Below, piece by piece: positions 7,940-17,052 of a stretch of DNA of 64,000 nucleotides. Below the pieces are notes generated by a model. It had not been told where the DNA came from. It did no database searches and saw nothing but the letters and a program-made list of their open reading frames with translations. The position numbers and the translations under genes are program-made. The stretch is from Bacteroidota bacterium (GTDB lineage Bacteria > Bacteroidota > Bacteroidia > Chitinophagales > Chitinophagaceae): the NCBI GenBank assembly GCA_005798905.1, contig SYIK01000013.1, positions 1 to 64,000 of the forward strand. The letters run 5' to 3'. Positions within the stretch are counted from its first letter, which is position 1, and each line of letters opens with the position of its first letter.

Positions 7940-9733
7940 ATGAAGAATATTCGAAATTTTTGTATCATCGCACATATTGATCACGGAAAATCTACCTTGG
8001 CGGATCGGCTTTTACAAGTTACAAATACGATTAGTGAACGTCAAATGATGGATCAGGTTTTAGATGACATGGATTTGGAAAGAGAAAAAGGAATTACAAT
8101 TAAAAGCCATGCAATTCAAATAGATTACAAGCATACTGATGGGCAATCTTATAATTTAAATTTGATTGATACTCCAGGCCACGTTGATTTTAGCTACGAA
8201 GTGAGTCGTGCATTAGCAGCTTGCGAAGGAGCCCTTCTTTTGGTTGATGCTGCTCAGGGAATTCAAGCTCAGACAATCAGTAATTTATATCTTGCAATTG
8301 AAAATGATCTTGAAATAATTCCGGTTATCAATAAAATTGATATGGATGGTGCAATGATTGAAGAAGTGCAAGATCAAATTGTAGATTTAATTGGTTGCAA
8401 ACCGGAAGATATTTTATTGGCAAGTGGAAGAACAGGATTGGGAATTGATGCAATTTTAGAAGCAATCATCAGCCGAATTCCGCCACCAAAAGGAGATGAA
8501 ACTAAACCGTTACAGGCCTTGGTTTTTGATTCTATTTTTAATTCTTTTAGAGGTATTATTATTTATTATCGCATTTTAAATGGGAAAATAAAAAAGGGAG
8601 ATTTAGTAAAATTTGTATCTACCGATAAAGTTTATCACGCAGAAGAAGTTGGTATTTTAAAATTGGGACTCGAACCAAAAACTGAAGTGAATTGTGGTGA
8701 AGTTGGTTATATTATTACTGGTATTAAAGTTGCTAAAGAGGTGAAAGTGGGAGATACAATTACATTGCAAAGCAACAAAAACCCCATAATGGTAAAAGGT
8801 TTTGAAGATGTGAAGCCAATGGTTTTTGCCGGAATTTTTCCAGTGGATACAGATGATTTTGAAGAGCTGCGCGAATGCATGGATAAATTACAGTTGAACG
8901 ATGCTTCCTTAACTTACGAGTTGGAAACTTCAAAAGCACTTGGATTTGGATTTCGTTGTGGATTTTTAGGATTGCTTCACATGGAAATAATTCAAGAACG
9001 ATTAGAAAGAGAATTTAATCAAACGGTGATTACAACAGTGCCGAACGTTGCCTTCATCGCATTTACAACAAAAGGCGAAAGATTAATTGTAAACAATCCG
9101 CTTGAGTTTCCAGATCCGGTAAAAACAGACAGAATTGAAGAGCCATTTATTAAAGCACAAATAATTACAAAGCCCGAGTATATTGGAAATATCATGACAC
9201 TTTGTTTAGGGAAAAGAGGAATTTTATTAAATCAAAATTATCTAACGCAAACAAGAGTTGAACTTCTTTTTGAAGTACCATTAACAGAAATTGTTTTTGA
9301 TTTTTATGATAAATTAAAATCGCAAACAAGAGGTTATGCTTCTTTCGATTATCATCCAATTGGCTATCGCGAAAGTGATATTGTAAAAATGGATATTTTG
9401 TTGAACAATGAAAAAGTAGACGCTTTAAGTGCATTGATTCATCGAAGTCGATCGCAAGAATTTGGAAGAAAGTTATGCGAAAAATTAAAAGAATTACTTC
9501 CGCGCCAGCAATTTCAAATTGCAATTCAAGCAGCAATTGGAGCTAAAGTAATTGCACGAGAAAATATTTCTGCAATGCGAAAAGATGTAACTGCAAAATG
9601 TTACGGAGGCGATATAAGTAGGAAAAGAAAATTATTGGAAAAACAAAAAGAAGGTAAAAAGAGAATGCGTCAAATAGGTAATGTAGAAGTGCCACAGGAA
9701 GCATTTTTAGCAGTTCTTAAATTGGATGATTAA
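7940..9733 (+). CDS. lepA: elongation factor 4 (LepA), ribosomal back-translocase GTPase
   Basis: This is a full-length 597-residue LepA. G1 is AHIDHGKST (residues 10-18), G3 is DTPGHVDFS and G4 is NKID. Domains II and III follow, then the LepA-specific C-terminal domain with the [19 protein letters not shown]-type motif (here [18 protein letters not shown]) and [15 protein letters not shown]. It is a cytosolic or membrane-associated GTPase acting on stalled ribosomes. It has its own -7 element and converges with the next gene. Confidence 0.97.
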   Translation: MKNIRNFCIIAHIDHGKSTLADRLLQVTNTISERQMMDQVLDDMDLEREKGITIKSHAIQIDYKHTDGQSYNLNLIDTPGHVDFSYEVSRALAACEGALLLVDAAQGIQAQTISNLYLAIENDLEIIPVINKIDMDGAMIEEVQDQIVDLIGCKPEDILLASGRTGLGIDAILEAIISRIPPPKGDETKPLQALVFDSIFNSFRGIIIYYRILNGKIKKGDLVKFVSTDKVYHAEEVGILKLGLEPKTEVNCGEVGYIITGIKVAKEVKVGDTITLQSNKNPIMVKGFEDVKPMVFAGIFPVDTDDFEELRECMDKLQLNDASLTYELETSKALGFGFRCGFLGLLHMEIIQERLEREFNQTVITTVPNVAFIAFTTKGERLIVNNPLEFPDPVKTDRIEEPFIKAQIITKPEYIGNIMTLCLGKRGILLNQNYLTQTRVELLFEVPLTEIVFDFYDKLKSQTRGYASFDYHPIGYRESDIVKMDILLNNEKVDALSALIHRSRSQEFGRKLCEKLKELLPRQQFQIAIQAAIGAKVIARENISAMRKDVTAKCYGGDISRKRKLLEKQKEGKKRMRQIGNVEVPQEAFLAVLKLDD

Positions 9734-9738
9734 GATAA

Positions 9739-10677
9739 CTATTTAATTCCTTCCGATTTTTTTGTTGTTTTTTTTGTGTCAAAATAAGGAACAGAAACAG
9801 GGGCTTGTCCATCTTGCAATTTATCTTTAAATACTTTTTCAATGTGTACCCATTTTCCTTTTCTCCATTGAAATCCTTCATAATCTCCGTCGGGTACAAA
9901 AGTCCACGCATTTTCTTGTTCGGCAGTTTCTGAAATTAAATGATCAAATAAAATAACATTTAATTCTGGAACAAAATTTGCGAATGTGCTTGCTTCTTTT
10001 TTGTATTCAAAACCAAAACGATGTTGTGTTTCTTTGATGGTGCTATCTTCTTCAAAACTAAAAAAATCTCCTCCAAAAAGTGGACGATTCTTTTCATCAA
10101 AAGTTAAAACTTCAATCCATTTTTTGGAACTTCTAACAGAATGATAATCGTTGCCAAATAAAGTGTAGTAATTTTTGTTTTGAAATTGAGTCTTTATTAT
10201 ATTGTAATAAACAGCACCAATCCAATTCGAATCGCTGCAACTAATTGAATTGGGAAATTCCGTAAACTCGGAATTGTCGCGTAGCGCAAAACCTTTTAGT
10301 GTTCCATCTTTTGTGCGCATTTGAATAAATCCACGCTGCCTTCCGTAATAATCATCGTATTGCAAATACCAAGTAAAAATTTTAAAAGAGCTATCCGGAG
10401 CATAAATTTTAGAAATACCTTGAACAGAGTCGAAAGGATAAAAGAAAGAATTTTTTGTTTGTAAACTTCTAATCATTGTTTTTACAAAAAGGCTGTCGCT
10501 GCGCATTCTACTTTCTGTCAAACTATCGGTGATTAAATTCTTCGCTAAAAATTTAAGTGAATCTTCTTTCGATTTTAAAATTCTTTTATCGGTTGTAGAA
10601 ATCGTTTGTGCAAAAATTAATGAAGTAAAAGCTACACTTAACCAAAGAAATAAAAAATATTTTAATGACTTAATCAC
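9739..10677 (-). CDS. secreted hypothetical protein
   Basis: I do not recognise the family beyond its Bacteroidota look. The 312 residues begin with a Sec signal peptide (MIKSLKYFLFLWLSVAFTSLIFAQ). The mature part is soluble, rich in aromatic residues, and has no obvious catalytic motif or repeat. The C-terminus is lysine-rich (TKKTTKKSEG) rather than a T9SS domain. It is the last gene of a minus-strand run after gmhB and ends 6 bp from the convergent lepA stop. Confidence 0.7.
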   Translation of the reverse strand: MIKSLKYFLFLWLSVAFTSLIFAQTISTTDKRILKSKEDSLKFLAKNLITDSLTESRMRSDSLFVKTMIRSLQTKNSFFYPFDSVQGISKIYAPDSSFKIFTWYLQYDDYYGRQRGFIQMRTKDGTLKGFALRDNSEFTEFPNSISCSDSNWIGAVYYNIIKTQFQNKNYYTLFGNDYHSVRSSKKWIEVLTFDEKNRPLFGGDFFSFEEDSTIKETQHRFGFEYKKEASTFANFVPELNVILFDHLISETAEQENAWTFVPDGDYEGFQWRKGKWVHIEKVFKDKLQDGQAPVSVPYFDTKKTTKKSEGIK

Positions 10678-10704
10678 AGAAATGATGTTGAAGTTTATTC
10701 AAAG

Positions 10705-11259
10705 TTACAGTGCTTTTACAAAATCAGTTAGTGAATCAAAACGGAAATCGATTAATTGATTTGGAAAAGTTGTTTCGGGATGAGTGGTTGCTAAGAAAAC
10801 AGTGAACATGCCGGCGTTTCGTCCAAATTGCATATCACTTAATTTATTGCCAACCATAATACTTTTTGAAAAAATGATATCGGGAAAATCATTTTGTGCA
10901 GCAATAGCCATTCCTGTATTTGGTTTTCGATTGGGGTGATTATCAGCGATATTTGTACAAGCGTAAATGCCCGCAATATTCCCGCCAGCAGCTTCTATCG
11001 AAGATTTCATATTGGTGTGAATCTCAATCAAATCTTCATTACTAATTATCCCTCTACCCACACCTCGTTGATTTGTAACAACAATAATTTTTCCAAAAAT
11101 GGTTGTTAATAAATGAATGGATTCGAGTGATCCATTGTAAAATTTGAATTGATTCCAATTTAATACATATTCTTCTCTTTTTTCTTGATTGATAACTCCG
11201 TCTCGGTCTAAAAATATTGTCCAGGTTTTATCAATCTTTAACAATTCTAATGATGGCAT
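10705..11259 (-). CDS. gmhB: D-glycero-manno-heptose-1,7-bisphosphate 7-phosphatase (HAD-IIIA)
   Basis: This 184-residue HAD phosphatase has motif I FLDRDGVIN (DxD nucleophile and acid), motif II VVTNQRGVGRG, and a late acidic motif around GNKLSDMQFGRNAGM. It lacks one or more of the zinc-loop cysteines usual in E. coli GmhB (only one Cys, in IYACTNIADNHPNRKPN). It removes the 7-phosphate in ADP- or GDP-heptose synthesis. It lies 19 bp downstream of gmhA, which supports the heptose assignment. Confidence 0.85.
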   Translation of the reverse strand: MPSLELLKIDKTWTIFLDRDGVINQEKREEYVLNWNQFKFYNGSLESIHLLTTIFGKIIVVTNQRGVGRGIISNEDLIEIHTNMKSSIEAAGGNIAGIYACTNIADNHPNRKPNTGMAIAAQNDFPDIIFSKSIMVGNKLSDMQFGRNAGMFTVFLATTHPETTFPNQLIDFRFDSLTDFVKAL

Positions 11260-11278
11260 TGCAGTTACAAAAAAATAA

Positions 11279-11851
11279 TTAATTGAAATAGGTTTCTTCT
11301 ACAAGTTCACAAATAATATGTCCAATAAGTATGTGACTTTCTTGAATTCGCGGTGTGTCGGTTGAAGGGATATTAATTAGATAATTACTTAACTCCTTCA
11401 TTTTTCCGGCGTTGCTACCGGTAAAACCAATAGTAGTAATATTTTTTTCTTTGGCTGTTTCAAATGCTTTGATAATATTTTTTGAATTTCCAGAAGTTGA
11501 AATTCCAATTAAAATATCACCTTTATTTCCAATTCCGTCAATAATTCTGGAGTAAATAAATTCATACCCATAATCGTTTGCAACAGCTGTAACATACGAA
11601 CTGTTGCAGTGCAACGCTTCTGCAGGAAGTGCTTTTCGATCTTTATAAAATCGCCCAGAAAATTCTGCTGCAAGATGTTGTGCGTCTGCAGCACTGCCGC
11701 CATTTCCACAGAAATAAATTCTGTTGCCATTTTTAAAAGCAGTTGTTATTACTAAAATAATTTTTTCAATTGTAGCCAATAATAAATCGTCAGCAAGTAT
11801 AGCTTGTTTTGTGCTGATTGAAGATTCAATAATTTGTTTAATTGTTTTCAT
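11279..11851 (-). CDS. gmhA: phosphoheptose isomerase (SIS domain)
   Basis: This 190-residue sugar isomerase converts sedoheptulose 7-phosphate to D-glycero-manno-heptose 7-phosphate. The SIS signature is FCGNGGSAADAQHLAAEFSGRF, with TSGNSKNI as the second phosphate-binding loop and ESHILIGHIICELVE carrying the conserved His and Glu. With gmhB downstream and two glycosyltransferases upstream, it points to a heptose-containing lipopolysaccharide or polysaccharide. No heptose kinase/nucleotidyltransferase is in the window. Confidence 0.93.
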   Translation of the reverse strand: MKTIKQIIESSISTKQAILADDLLLATIEKIILVITTAFKNGNRIYFCGNGGSAADAQHLAAEFSGRFYKDRKALPAEALHCNSSYVTAVANDYGYEFIYSRIIDGIGNKGDILIGISTSGNSKNIIKAFETAKEKNITTIGFTGSNAGKMKELSNYLINIPSTDTPRIQESHILIGHIICELVEETYFN

Positions 11852-11866
11852 CGGTACTGTTTTCGT

Positions 11867-13000
11867 TTAAACATTTTTTGCTAATTGCATAATTGCGTTG
11901 ACCATATTACTCCAACTATATTTTATTTTTTCTTGACGAAGGTGAGGAATAAAATGATTTTCACCTAACGCATAAAAATGAATAATTGCATCTGTTAATG
12001 ATTTTGCATTCGGAAATGTAACCAATCCAACTTTTTCATGCGGAACAGAATGGGGGAGTCCTCCAACATTGGTAACAATCATTGGTTTTTCAAAATAATA
12101 GGCAAGGGGAGTAACGCCACTTTGCGTAGCACTTTTATAGGGTTGAATTACCGCATCTGCTGCACAGAAATAGTTTCGTACTTGCTCATCCGGAATGAAA
12201 TTGGTGTGTAAAATAACTTGCTTGCTGATGTTTAAATCTTGAATAATTTTTTTGTATTTATTCTCCTCTTCATAAAATTCGCCAGCGATTAATAATTTTA
12301 TGTTTGATTTTTTAATTTGTTCATCTGCCATCGCTTCCAATAAAATATCTAATCCTTTATATGCTCTAATAAATCCAAAAAATAAAATAATTTTTTCTGT
12401 GGGTTCAATTTTTAAAATTGCTCTTGAAACTTGTTTTTCAATTGCTGCACCAAAATTGTCGTAAAGAGGGTGTGGTTCTAGTTTTGACGGCTTTGAATTT
12501 TCAAACAATTTCAAATCGTTTTCTACTTGTTCACTCATTGTAATAAATGCATCGCAATTTTTTAAAAAGTAAGTGGTGAAAAATTTATCGCCAATTCTTT
12601 TTTCGTGGGGAATAATATTGTCGGCAATGCAAACTATTTTACTAATTCTATTTTTTTTAATGATTCGTAAAATAGTGCCAAGTGCTAATCCCAAAACAGG
12701 AATCCAAAATCGGACAATAATTAAATCGGGTTTTTCATTTTTAATTTTATTTCCAACTAAAATCCAATTGATGGGATTGATGGAATTAATTAAAGAGCGA
12801 ATGTGCAATGATTTTGGAGCAGGCTCATTCGTTTTTTGCGTTTTCCCCGGAAAAAAAATAGAAGGATATTGTAAACTAAACGAAACAATACTGCAATCAA
12901 ATCCGGAATCGTTAAATTCTTTGGCTAATCTTTGATTAAATGTTACCATTCCTCCACCACGGAGTGGATGTGCAGGGCCTATGATTATTATTTTTTGCAT
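11867..13000 (-). CDS. glycosyltransferase family 4
   Basis: This 377-residue GT-B enzyme has an N-terminal loop GPAHPLRGGGMVTFNQRLAKEF and a C-terminal domain with LLIAGEFYEEENKY, DAVIQPYKSATQSGVTPLAYYFEKPMIVTNVGGLP. Its start overlaps the stop of the GT2 gene by one base (TAATG), so the two are translationally coupled. It probably acts in the same surface glycan pathway as gmhA and gmhB. Confidence 0.88.
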   Translation of the reverse strand: MQKIIIIGPAHPLRGGGMVTFNQRLAKEFNDSGFDCSIVSFSLQYPSIFFPGKTQKTNEPAPKSLHIRSLINSINPINWILVGNKIKNEKPDLIIVRFWIPVLGLALGTILRIIKKNRISKIVCIADNIIPHEKRIGDKFFTTYFLKNCDAFITMSEQVENDLKLFENSKPSKLEPHPLYDNFGAAIEKQVSRAILKIEPTEKIILFFGFIRAYKGLDILLEAMADEQIKKSNIKLLIAGEFYEEENKYKKIIQDLNISKQVILHTNFIPDEQVRNYFCAADAVIQPYKSATQSGVTPLAYYFEKPMIVTNVGGLPHSVPHEKVGLVTFPNAKSLTDAIIHFYALGENHFIPHLRQEKIKYSWSNMVNAIMQLAKNV

Positions 13001-13941
13001 TAGAGTCCAACCTTTTCTTCAATCTGGTATGAATTTTTCCCCGGTGAATTTCTAGAAATTAGTTCGCCAATAAATCCAGCTAAAAATAATTGAACGCCAA
13101 TGATGCTTGCTGTTAATGAAAGATAAAATCCTGGGCGATTGGTGAGTGAAACTGATGAATCTAAAATTTTTGATACAATCAAATAAATGGCAATACTTAT
13201 TCCTGCAAGAAAAAATAACGTTCCCCACAAACCAAAAAAATGCATGGGTCGTTTGGAAAATTTTCCAACAAAACTGATGGAAAGTAAATCTAAAAAACCG
13301 TTGACAAATCTTTCCCAACCAAATTTTGTAATGCCGTATTTTCTTGCACGGTGTTCAACCACTTTTTCTCCAACTTTTTTAAAGCCTGACCATTTTGCAA
13401 TAACTGGAATATAGCGATGCATTTCTCCGTAAACTTCAATGCCTTTCACCACTTTGTTTTGATAGGCTTTCAATCCACAATTAAAATCATGCAATTTTAT
13501 TCCTGTAATTTTTCGCGTAACACCGTTGAATATTTTAGATGGAATATTTTTGGCAATTGTACTGTCGTAGCGCTTTTTTTTCCAACCGCTTACGATTTCG
13601 AATTTTTCTTTTGTAATCATTTTGTACAATTCAGGAATTTCATCGGGACTGTCTTGCATGTCAGCATCCATCGTAATTACAACATTGCCGATTGCTGCAC
13701 GAAAACCTTCGTTCAATGCCGCAGACTTTCCATAATTGCGTTGAAATTTTATTCCTTTTATACTTGCATATTGTACACTTAATTCTTTAATTACTTGCCA
13801 AGAATTATCGTTACTTCCGTCATCAATTAAAATTATTTCGTGCGAAAAATTATTTTCATTTACCACACGAGAAATCCATGCACATAATTCAGGAAGCGAT
13901 TCTGCCTCGTTGTATAATGGTATAACTAAAGAAATATCCAT
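13000..13941 (-). CDS. glycosyltransferase family 2, polyprenyl-phosphate type with two TM helices
   Basis: This 313-residue protein of the DPM1/ArnC/GtrB group has an N-terminal GT-A domain (SLVIPLYNEAESLPEL, IDDGSNDNSW, MDADMQDSPDEIPEL with the DxD metal site). Two membrane helices follow at about 225-300 (FFGLWGTLFFLAGISIAIYLIV and LSLTASIIGVQLFLAGFIGELI). Such enzymes move a sugar onto undecaprenyl phosphate for later use outside the cytoplasm. It overlaps both neighbours by single bases, so it is part of a tight operon. Confidence 0.9.
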   Translation of the reverse strand: MDISLVIPLYNEAESLPELCAWISRVVNENNFSHEIILIDDGSNDNSWQVIKELSVQYASIKGIKFQRNYGKSAALNEGFRAAIGNVVITMDADMQDSPDEIPELYKMITKEKFEIVSGWKKKRYDSTIAKNIPSKIFNGVTRKITGIKLHDFNCGLKAYQNKVVKGIEVYGEMHRYIPVIAKWSGFKKVGEKVVEHRARKYGITKFGWERFVNGFLDLLSISFVGKFSKRPMHFFGLWGTLFFLAGISIAIYLIVSKILDSSVSLTNRPGFYLSLTASIIGVQLFLAGFIGELISRNSPGKNSYQIEEKVGL

Positions 13942-14462
13942 TACATATTTGTTTGTTCAAAAGGATTAGAAGGATTCTTTTTTGTAACAGCACCGCCAAT
14001 AAGAGAAGCAATGCATCCGAAAATTAAATAAGCCAAAAGGATTCCTCCAATCATAAATGCCATAAACCATTTTTGTGTCATTGAAAGAGCCATTTCAATT
14101 TGTTCTTCTGTAATTTGAGGATTTTTTTCCATTTCTGCTCTTGCTATTTCTATTGCATTTTCTTTAATTTCAGGGAATAGAAAAATGAATAACGTCGAAG
14201 AAATAATCATCATGCAAGTAATTATTGCCGAAACTTTGAAGCCGTGAGCAAATACATTTCCAAAACTTACATTATTATCATTTTCCTTTCCATAGCTAAT
14301 GCAAGCCCACAGAACTCCTCCCATTAATATTATGTAGCTTACCCATTGTGCCCATTTTTCAGTTTGAAGTCCTAAAAAATAAATACTGGTACTTAAAACA
14401 ATTAAAAATCCGGAGATGATTAATCCTTTTTGAATTGCTGTAATTGGATTTGATTTTTCCAT
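13941..14462 (-). CDS. DUF4199 family membrane protein
   Basis: This 173-residue protein has four predicted membrane helices (about 12-32, 38-58, 75-97, 133-158) and an acidic loop (ENAIEIARAEMEKNPQITEEQIEMALS) between helices 3 and 4. The pattern matches DUF4199, a Bacteroidota family of unknown function. It is coupled by overlap to the downstream GT2 gene and lies 8 bp after the dihydroorotase-like gene. Confidence 0.82.
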   Translation of the reverse strand: MEKSNPITAIQKGLIISGFLIVLSTSIYFLGLQTEKWAQWVSYIILMGGVLWACISYGKENDNNVSFGNVFAHGFKVSAIITCMMIISSTLFIFLFPEIKENAIEIARAEMEKNPQITEEQIEMALSMTQKWFMAFMIGGILLAYLIFGCIASLIGGAVTKKNPSNPFEQTNM

Positions 14463-14470
14463 AAGTTGAG

Positions 14471-15736
14471 TTATTTGTTCAAAAATACTTGCTGTTTATT
14501 AATAATTCCTATAATTTTTCCTGTAAACTGGTTTTCAATAAAGGGTGAGTTTTGCGATTTTGATTGAATCGTTTCAATTTTGTAATTCCATTTTTTATTG
14601 GGATGAAACAAAGTAATACAAGCTGCAGCATCTTTTTTTATTGAAGCAGCAGGAAGGTTAAAAATTTTTCTTGAATTGGTTGAAAATATTTCCACCAATT
14701 TTTCATCTGAAATGTTTGGCATCGCTGTTTTCAAAACTCCGTAAGCAGTTTCTAATCCAGTCATTCCAAATTTTGCATATTCAAATTCGCAAACTTTGCT
14801 GTCTTTTTCGTGAGGATGGTGATGTGTTGCGATACAATCTATTGTTCCATCCATAATTGCTTTTTGCAATGCTTTGCGGTCGGATGCTGAGCGAATGGGA
14901 GGATTAACTTTAAAATTACTGTCGTAATCTTTCAAGTTTTCATCAGAATAAAAAAGATGATAGGGTGTAACCGAACAACTAATTTTTAAATTTTCTTTTT
15001 TAGCTTTTTTGATTCTGTCAATTGATTCTTTGGATGCAATTCCTGTAAAATGAATACGAGAGTCGGTATATTCTGAAAGTTTAATATCTCTTGCAACCAT
15101 TAACTCTTCCGAAATGGATGGTTTTCCAGGAAGTCCAAGTTGAGTGGAAATTACACTTTCATGCATTAAACCGTGCGGGTTTATACTTTTATCATCCGGA
15201 ATTTGAATTAAAACTCCATCATGTGCTTTTGCGTATTGAAGTGCTTTTACCATTAATCCTGCTGATTGAACCGAATTTGTTCCATCGCTAAATGCAACTG
15301 CGCCTGCAGCCCTCATGTCATACATTTCTGCCAATTCCTTTCCATCGGTGTTTTTGGTAATTGCACCAATGGGATGAATTGTAATCGGTAGTTTCTTCGA
15401 TTTATGTTTTAGGTATTCAACTTGACTTTTGTTGTCAATACTCGGTTTGGTGTTTGGTATTAAAAATACATCTGTAAAACCGCCTGCCGCCGCAGCCTTT
15501 GCCCCAGTTTGAATGGTTTCTTTTTGTTCAAACCCAGGTTCGCAAAAATTTGCAAAAACATCCACCCAACCAGGTGAAATACAAATTCCTTTTTCAGAAA
15601 TTACTTGATCCGCTTTTGAATTGATTTTTTTGCTGAGTTGAACAACAATTCCGTTTTCAATTAATACGTCAATAGTTTTACCATTGAATGGGGAACTTGT
15701 GTCAATAACCTTTGCCTGCTTAATGAGTAGTTTCAT
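14471..15736 (-). CDS. dihydroorotase-like protein lacking metal ligands (probably non-catalytic)
   Basis: The 421 residues align throughout with class I dihydroorotases (PGWVD..., EPGFEQKETIQTGAKAAAAGGFTDV, NTKPSIDN, AGAVAFSDG, PPIRSASDR, GMTGLETA). The catalytic residues are gone. The usual HxHxREPG is FANFCEPG, the HAED region is IPDD, HxCHxS is HFTGIAS, and the ATDHAPH Asp is His (ATHHHPH). Pseudo-dihydroorotases of this kind are known in other bacteria as structural partners of aspartate carbamoyltransferase. That role here is inference, and no pyrB lies in the window. Start MKLLIKQAKVIDTSS is canonical. Confidence 0.85.
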   Translation of the reverse strand: MKLLIKQAKVIDTSSPFNGKTIDVLIENGIVVQLSKKINSKADQVISEKGICISPGWVDVFANFCEPGFEQKETIQTGAKAAAAGGFTDVFLIPNTKPSIDNKSQVEYLKHKSKKLPITIHPIGAITKNTDGKELAEMYDMRAAGAVAFSDGTNSVQSAGLMVKALQYAKAHDGVLIQIPDDKSINPHGLMHESVISTQLGLPGKPSISEELMVARDIKLSEYTDSRIHFTGIASKESIDRIKKAKKENLKISCSVTPYHLFYSDENLKDYDSNFKVNPPIRSASDRKALQKAIMDGTIDCIATHHHPHEKDSKVCEFEYAKFGMTGLETAYGVLKTAMPNISDEKLVEIFSTNSRKIFNLPAASIKKDAAACITLFHPNKKWNYKIETIQSKSQNSPFIENQFTGKIIGIINKQQVFLNK

Positions 15737-15801
15737 TAAGGGACGAAGTTAATGGTTGTTTTTTAATTTTCTGAAATGTTGTAATGCAAAAAAAGGTTGA
15801 G

Positions 15802-16635
15802 CTATTCAATCAATGCTTTTCCCGTTTTCATAAAATTAGGGTTGACATACATGGCAGAAAGGCTATCGCGAATTTTGAGTGTGTCCGAAGGGAATGCCTT
15901 TACAGAAAAATAAAGAATGTATTTTAAAGAATCTTCTGTTTTTATTTTAATATCGAGACCGTAACTTTTTAAAAGATTGTATCGAATGCTTGCTCTTTGT
16001 TGCGTAGCTTCTTCAATGATAAATTGATATTCAATTTGTGCGTTCAAAGTGTCTTTTACTTGCAGAATGTCAATAGAATCTACTTGAACGAATGGTTCTG
16101 TTTTTGAATTTGTAGTTTCAAAATCTGCTTTGTTTGACTTGTTTTTTTCGATGTAAAATTTGTAACCCTGCCAAATCGAAAAACTGATTAATAATATTAT
16201 TGTTATGGTGAATACAATTTTTAATCTTTTTTTGTAACTGGAATATTTTAAATAAAGTATTGATTTAAAATCTGCAGCAACTGCTTCTTTTGTTTTTAAT
16301 TTTTCATTTTTTTGAATTTCCGGAGTGAATTGAAAGATTCCAGATTTTGGTTTCACCAAAGTTCCAATTCCTTCGAAAAAGAAGGGCTTTCCGATATTTA
16401 AAAATTGAGCAATTAAATCAAAATGAGATTCAAGATCGGCCTTGCTCAAACTTTTCATTTTTCCCGTTTGCGACGAAACAAATGCAATAAGTTCTTTGTC
16501 CATTTTCAGCGAAACATCTTGTGTAAATACAATATTTTGTAAATCTTCATTTTCAATAATAAAGCTTCCAATTCCTGCTAAATTCAATTTTTTAGTAGCG
16601 AACAAATATTTTGAAAGTAGTGCGGGTATTTTCAT
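15802..16635 (-). CDS. CCDC81-type prokaryotic HU domain membrane protein
   Basis: I place the start at 16635 (MKIPALLSKYLFATKKLNLAGIGSFII) because the upstream frame runs into the divergent promoter at 16703. Two HU-like domains occupy about residues 1-60 and 60-115 (FLNIGKPFFFEGIGTLVKPKSG). One membrane helix follows near 160 (IVFTITIILLISFSIWQGYKFYI), and then an extracytoplasmic tail of about 100 residues that could be a diverged SPOR-like domain. Related Bacteroidota proteins combine these HU domains with peptidoglycan-binding SPOR domains. The function is not established. Confidence 0.7.
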   Translation of the reverse strand: MKIPALLSKYLFATKKLNLAGIGSFIIENEDLQNIVFTQDVSLKMDKELIAFVSSQTGKMKSLSKADLESHFDLIAQFLNIGKPFFFEGIGTLVKPKSGIFQFTPEIQKNEKLKTKEAVAADFKSILYLKYSSYKKRLKIVFTITIILLISFSIWQGYKFYIEKNKSNKADFETTNSKTEPFVQVDSIDILQVKDTLNAQIEYQFIIEEATQQRASIRYNLLKSYGLDIKIKTEDSLKYILYFSVKAFPSDTLKIRDSLSAMYVNPNFMKTGKALIE

Positions 16636-16702
16636 TTTCCCATTTTCAGCTACTGCAATATATATTATATTATTGTAATGGCGTGAAGCTGCTAAGACTG
16701 TG

Positions 16703-16710
16703 TACATTTG
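16703..16710 (+). promoter_or_regulatory. -7 element giving a probable leaderless transcript
   Basis: TACATTTG fits TAnnTTTG and ends five bases before the ATG at 16716. This would put the transcription start at or next to the start codon. A matching TTTG box 19-21 bp upstream is not seen. Confidence 0.5.
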
Positions 16711-16715
16711 TAACC

Positions 16716-17033
16716 ATGTACACAGAGGAAGAAAAAAAGTTTCTAAAATTTTGGGAACAAAATAGAGAACAGCAAAAAAAGATTACCAGTCAATGGAGGG
16801 TGGGTTTGCCTTTAAGTTTCTTGTTTATCACAGCTTTATTTGTGAATATAGCTACTGGTTGGCATAAAAGAGCAGCAATGGTAATAAATAGCAGACCCTC
16901 GTTTATACTTGTGTTGATTTTTGCAATGTTTTTAATTTTTGTATTTGTACTAATTTTTACAACGCGACATCGCTGGGAAAGAAACGAAGAACAGTATCAA
17001 AGATTGATCTCAAGAGAGGGATATAAAAGTTAA
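16716..17033 (+). CDS. small two-helix membrane protein, function unknown
   Basis: This 105-residue protein starts at the ATG in CCATGTACACAG; a longer upstream frame (from 16611) overlaps the divergent gene and the promoter and is rejected. It has a charged N-terminus ([22 protein letters not shown]), membrane helices at about 28-45 and 58-80, and a charged tail. It resembles small Bacteroidota membrane proteins of unknown role. It lies 19 bp before the serine deaminase gene, so the two may be co-transcribed. Confidence 0.7.
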   Translation: MYTEEEKKFLKFWEQNREQQKKITSQWRVGLPLSFLFITALFVNIATGWHKRAAMVINSRPSFILVLIFAMFLIFVFVLIFTTRHRWERNEEQYQRLISREGYKS

Positions 17034-17052
17034 AATTTTAAATTCAATTAAT

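Noticed and set aside
14471-15736. Functional dihydroorotase (pyrC)
   Set aside because: The HxH, HAED, HxCH and ATDH ligand positions are all substituted.
16636-16707. 24-residue N-terminal extension of the HU-like protein
   Set aside because: The conserved HU-like start is MKIPALLSKYL at 16635 and the extension crosses the divergent promoter.
16611-16715. 35-codon N-terminal extension of the small membrane protein at 16716
   Set aside because: It overlaps the divergent HU-like gene and the -7 element at 16703-16710, and has no typical sequence; the ATG at 16716 is better.
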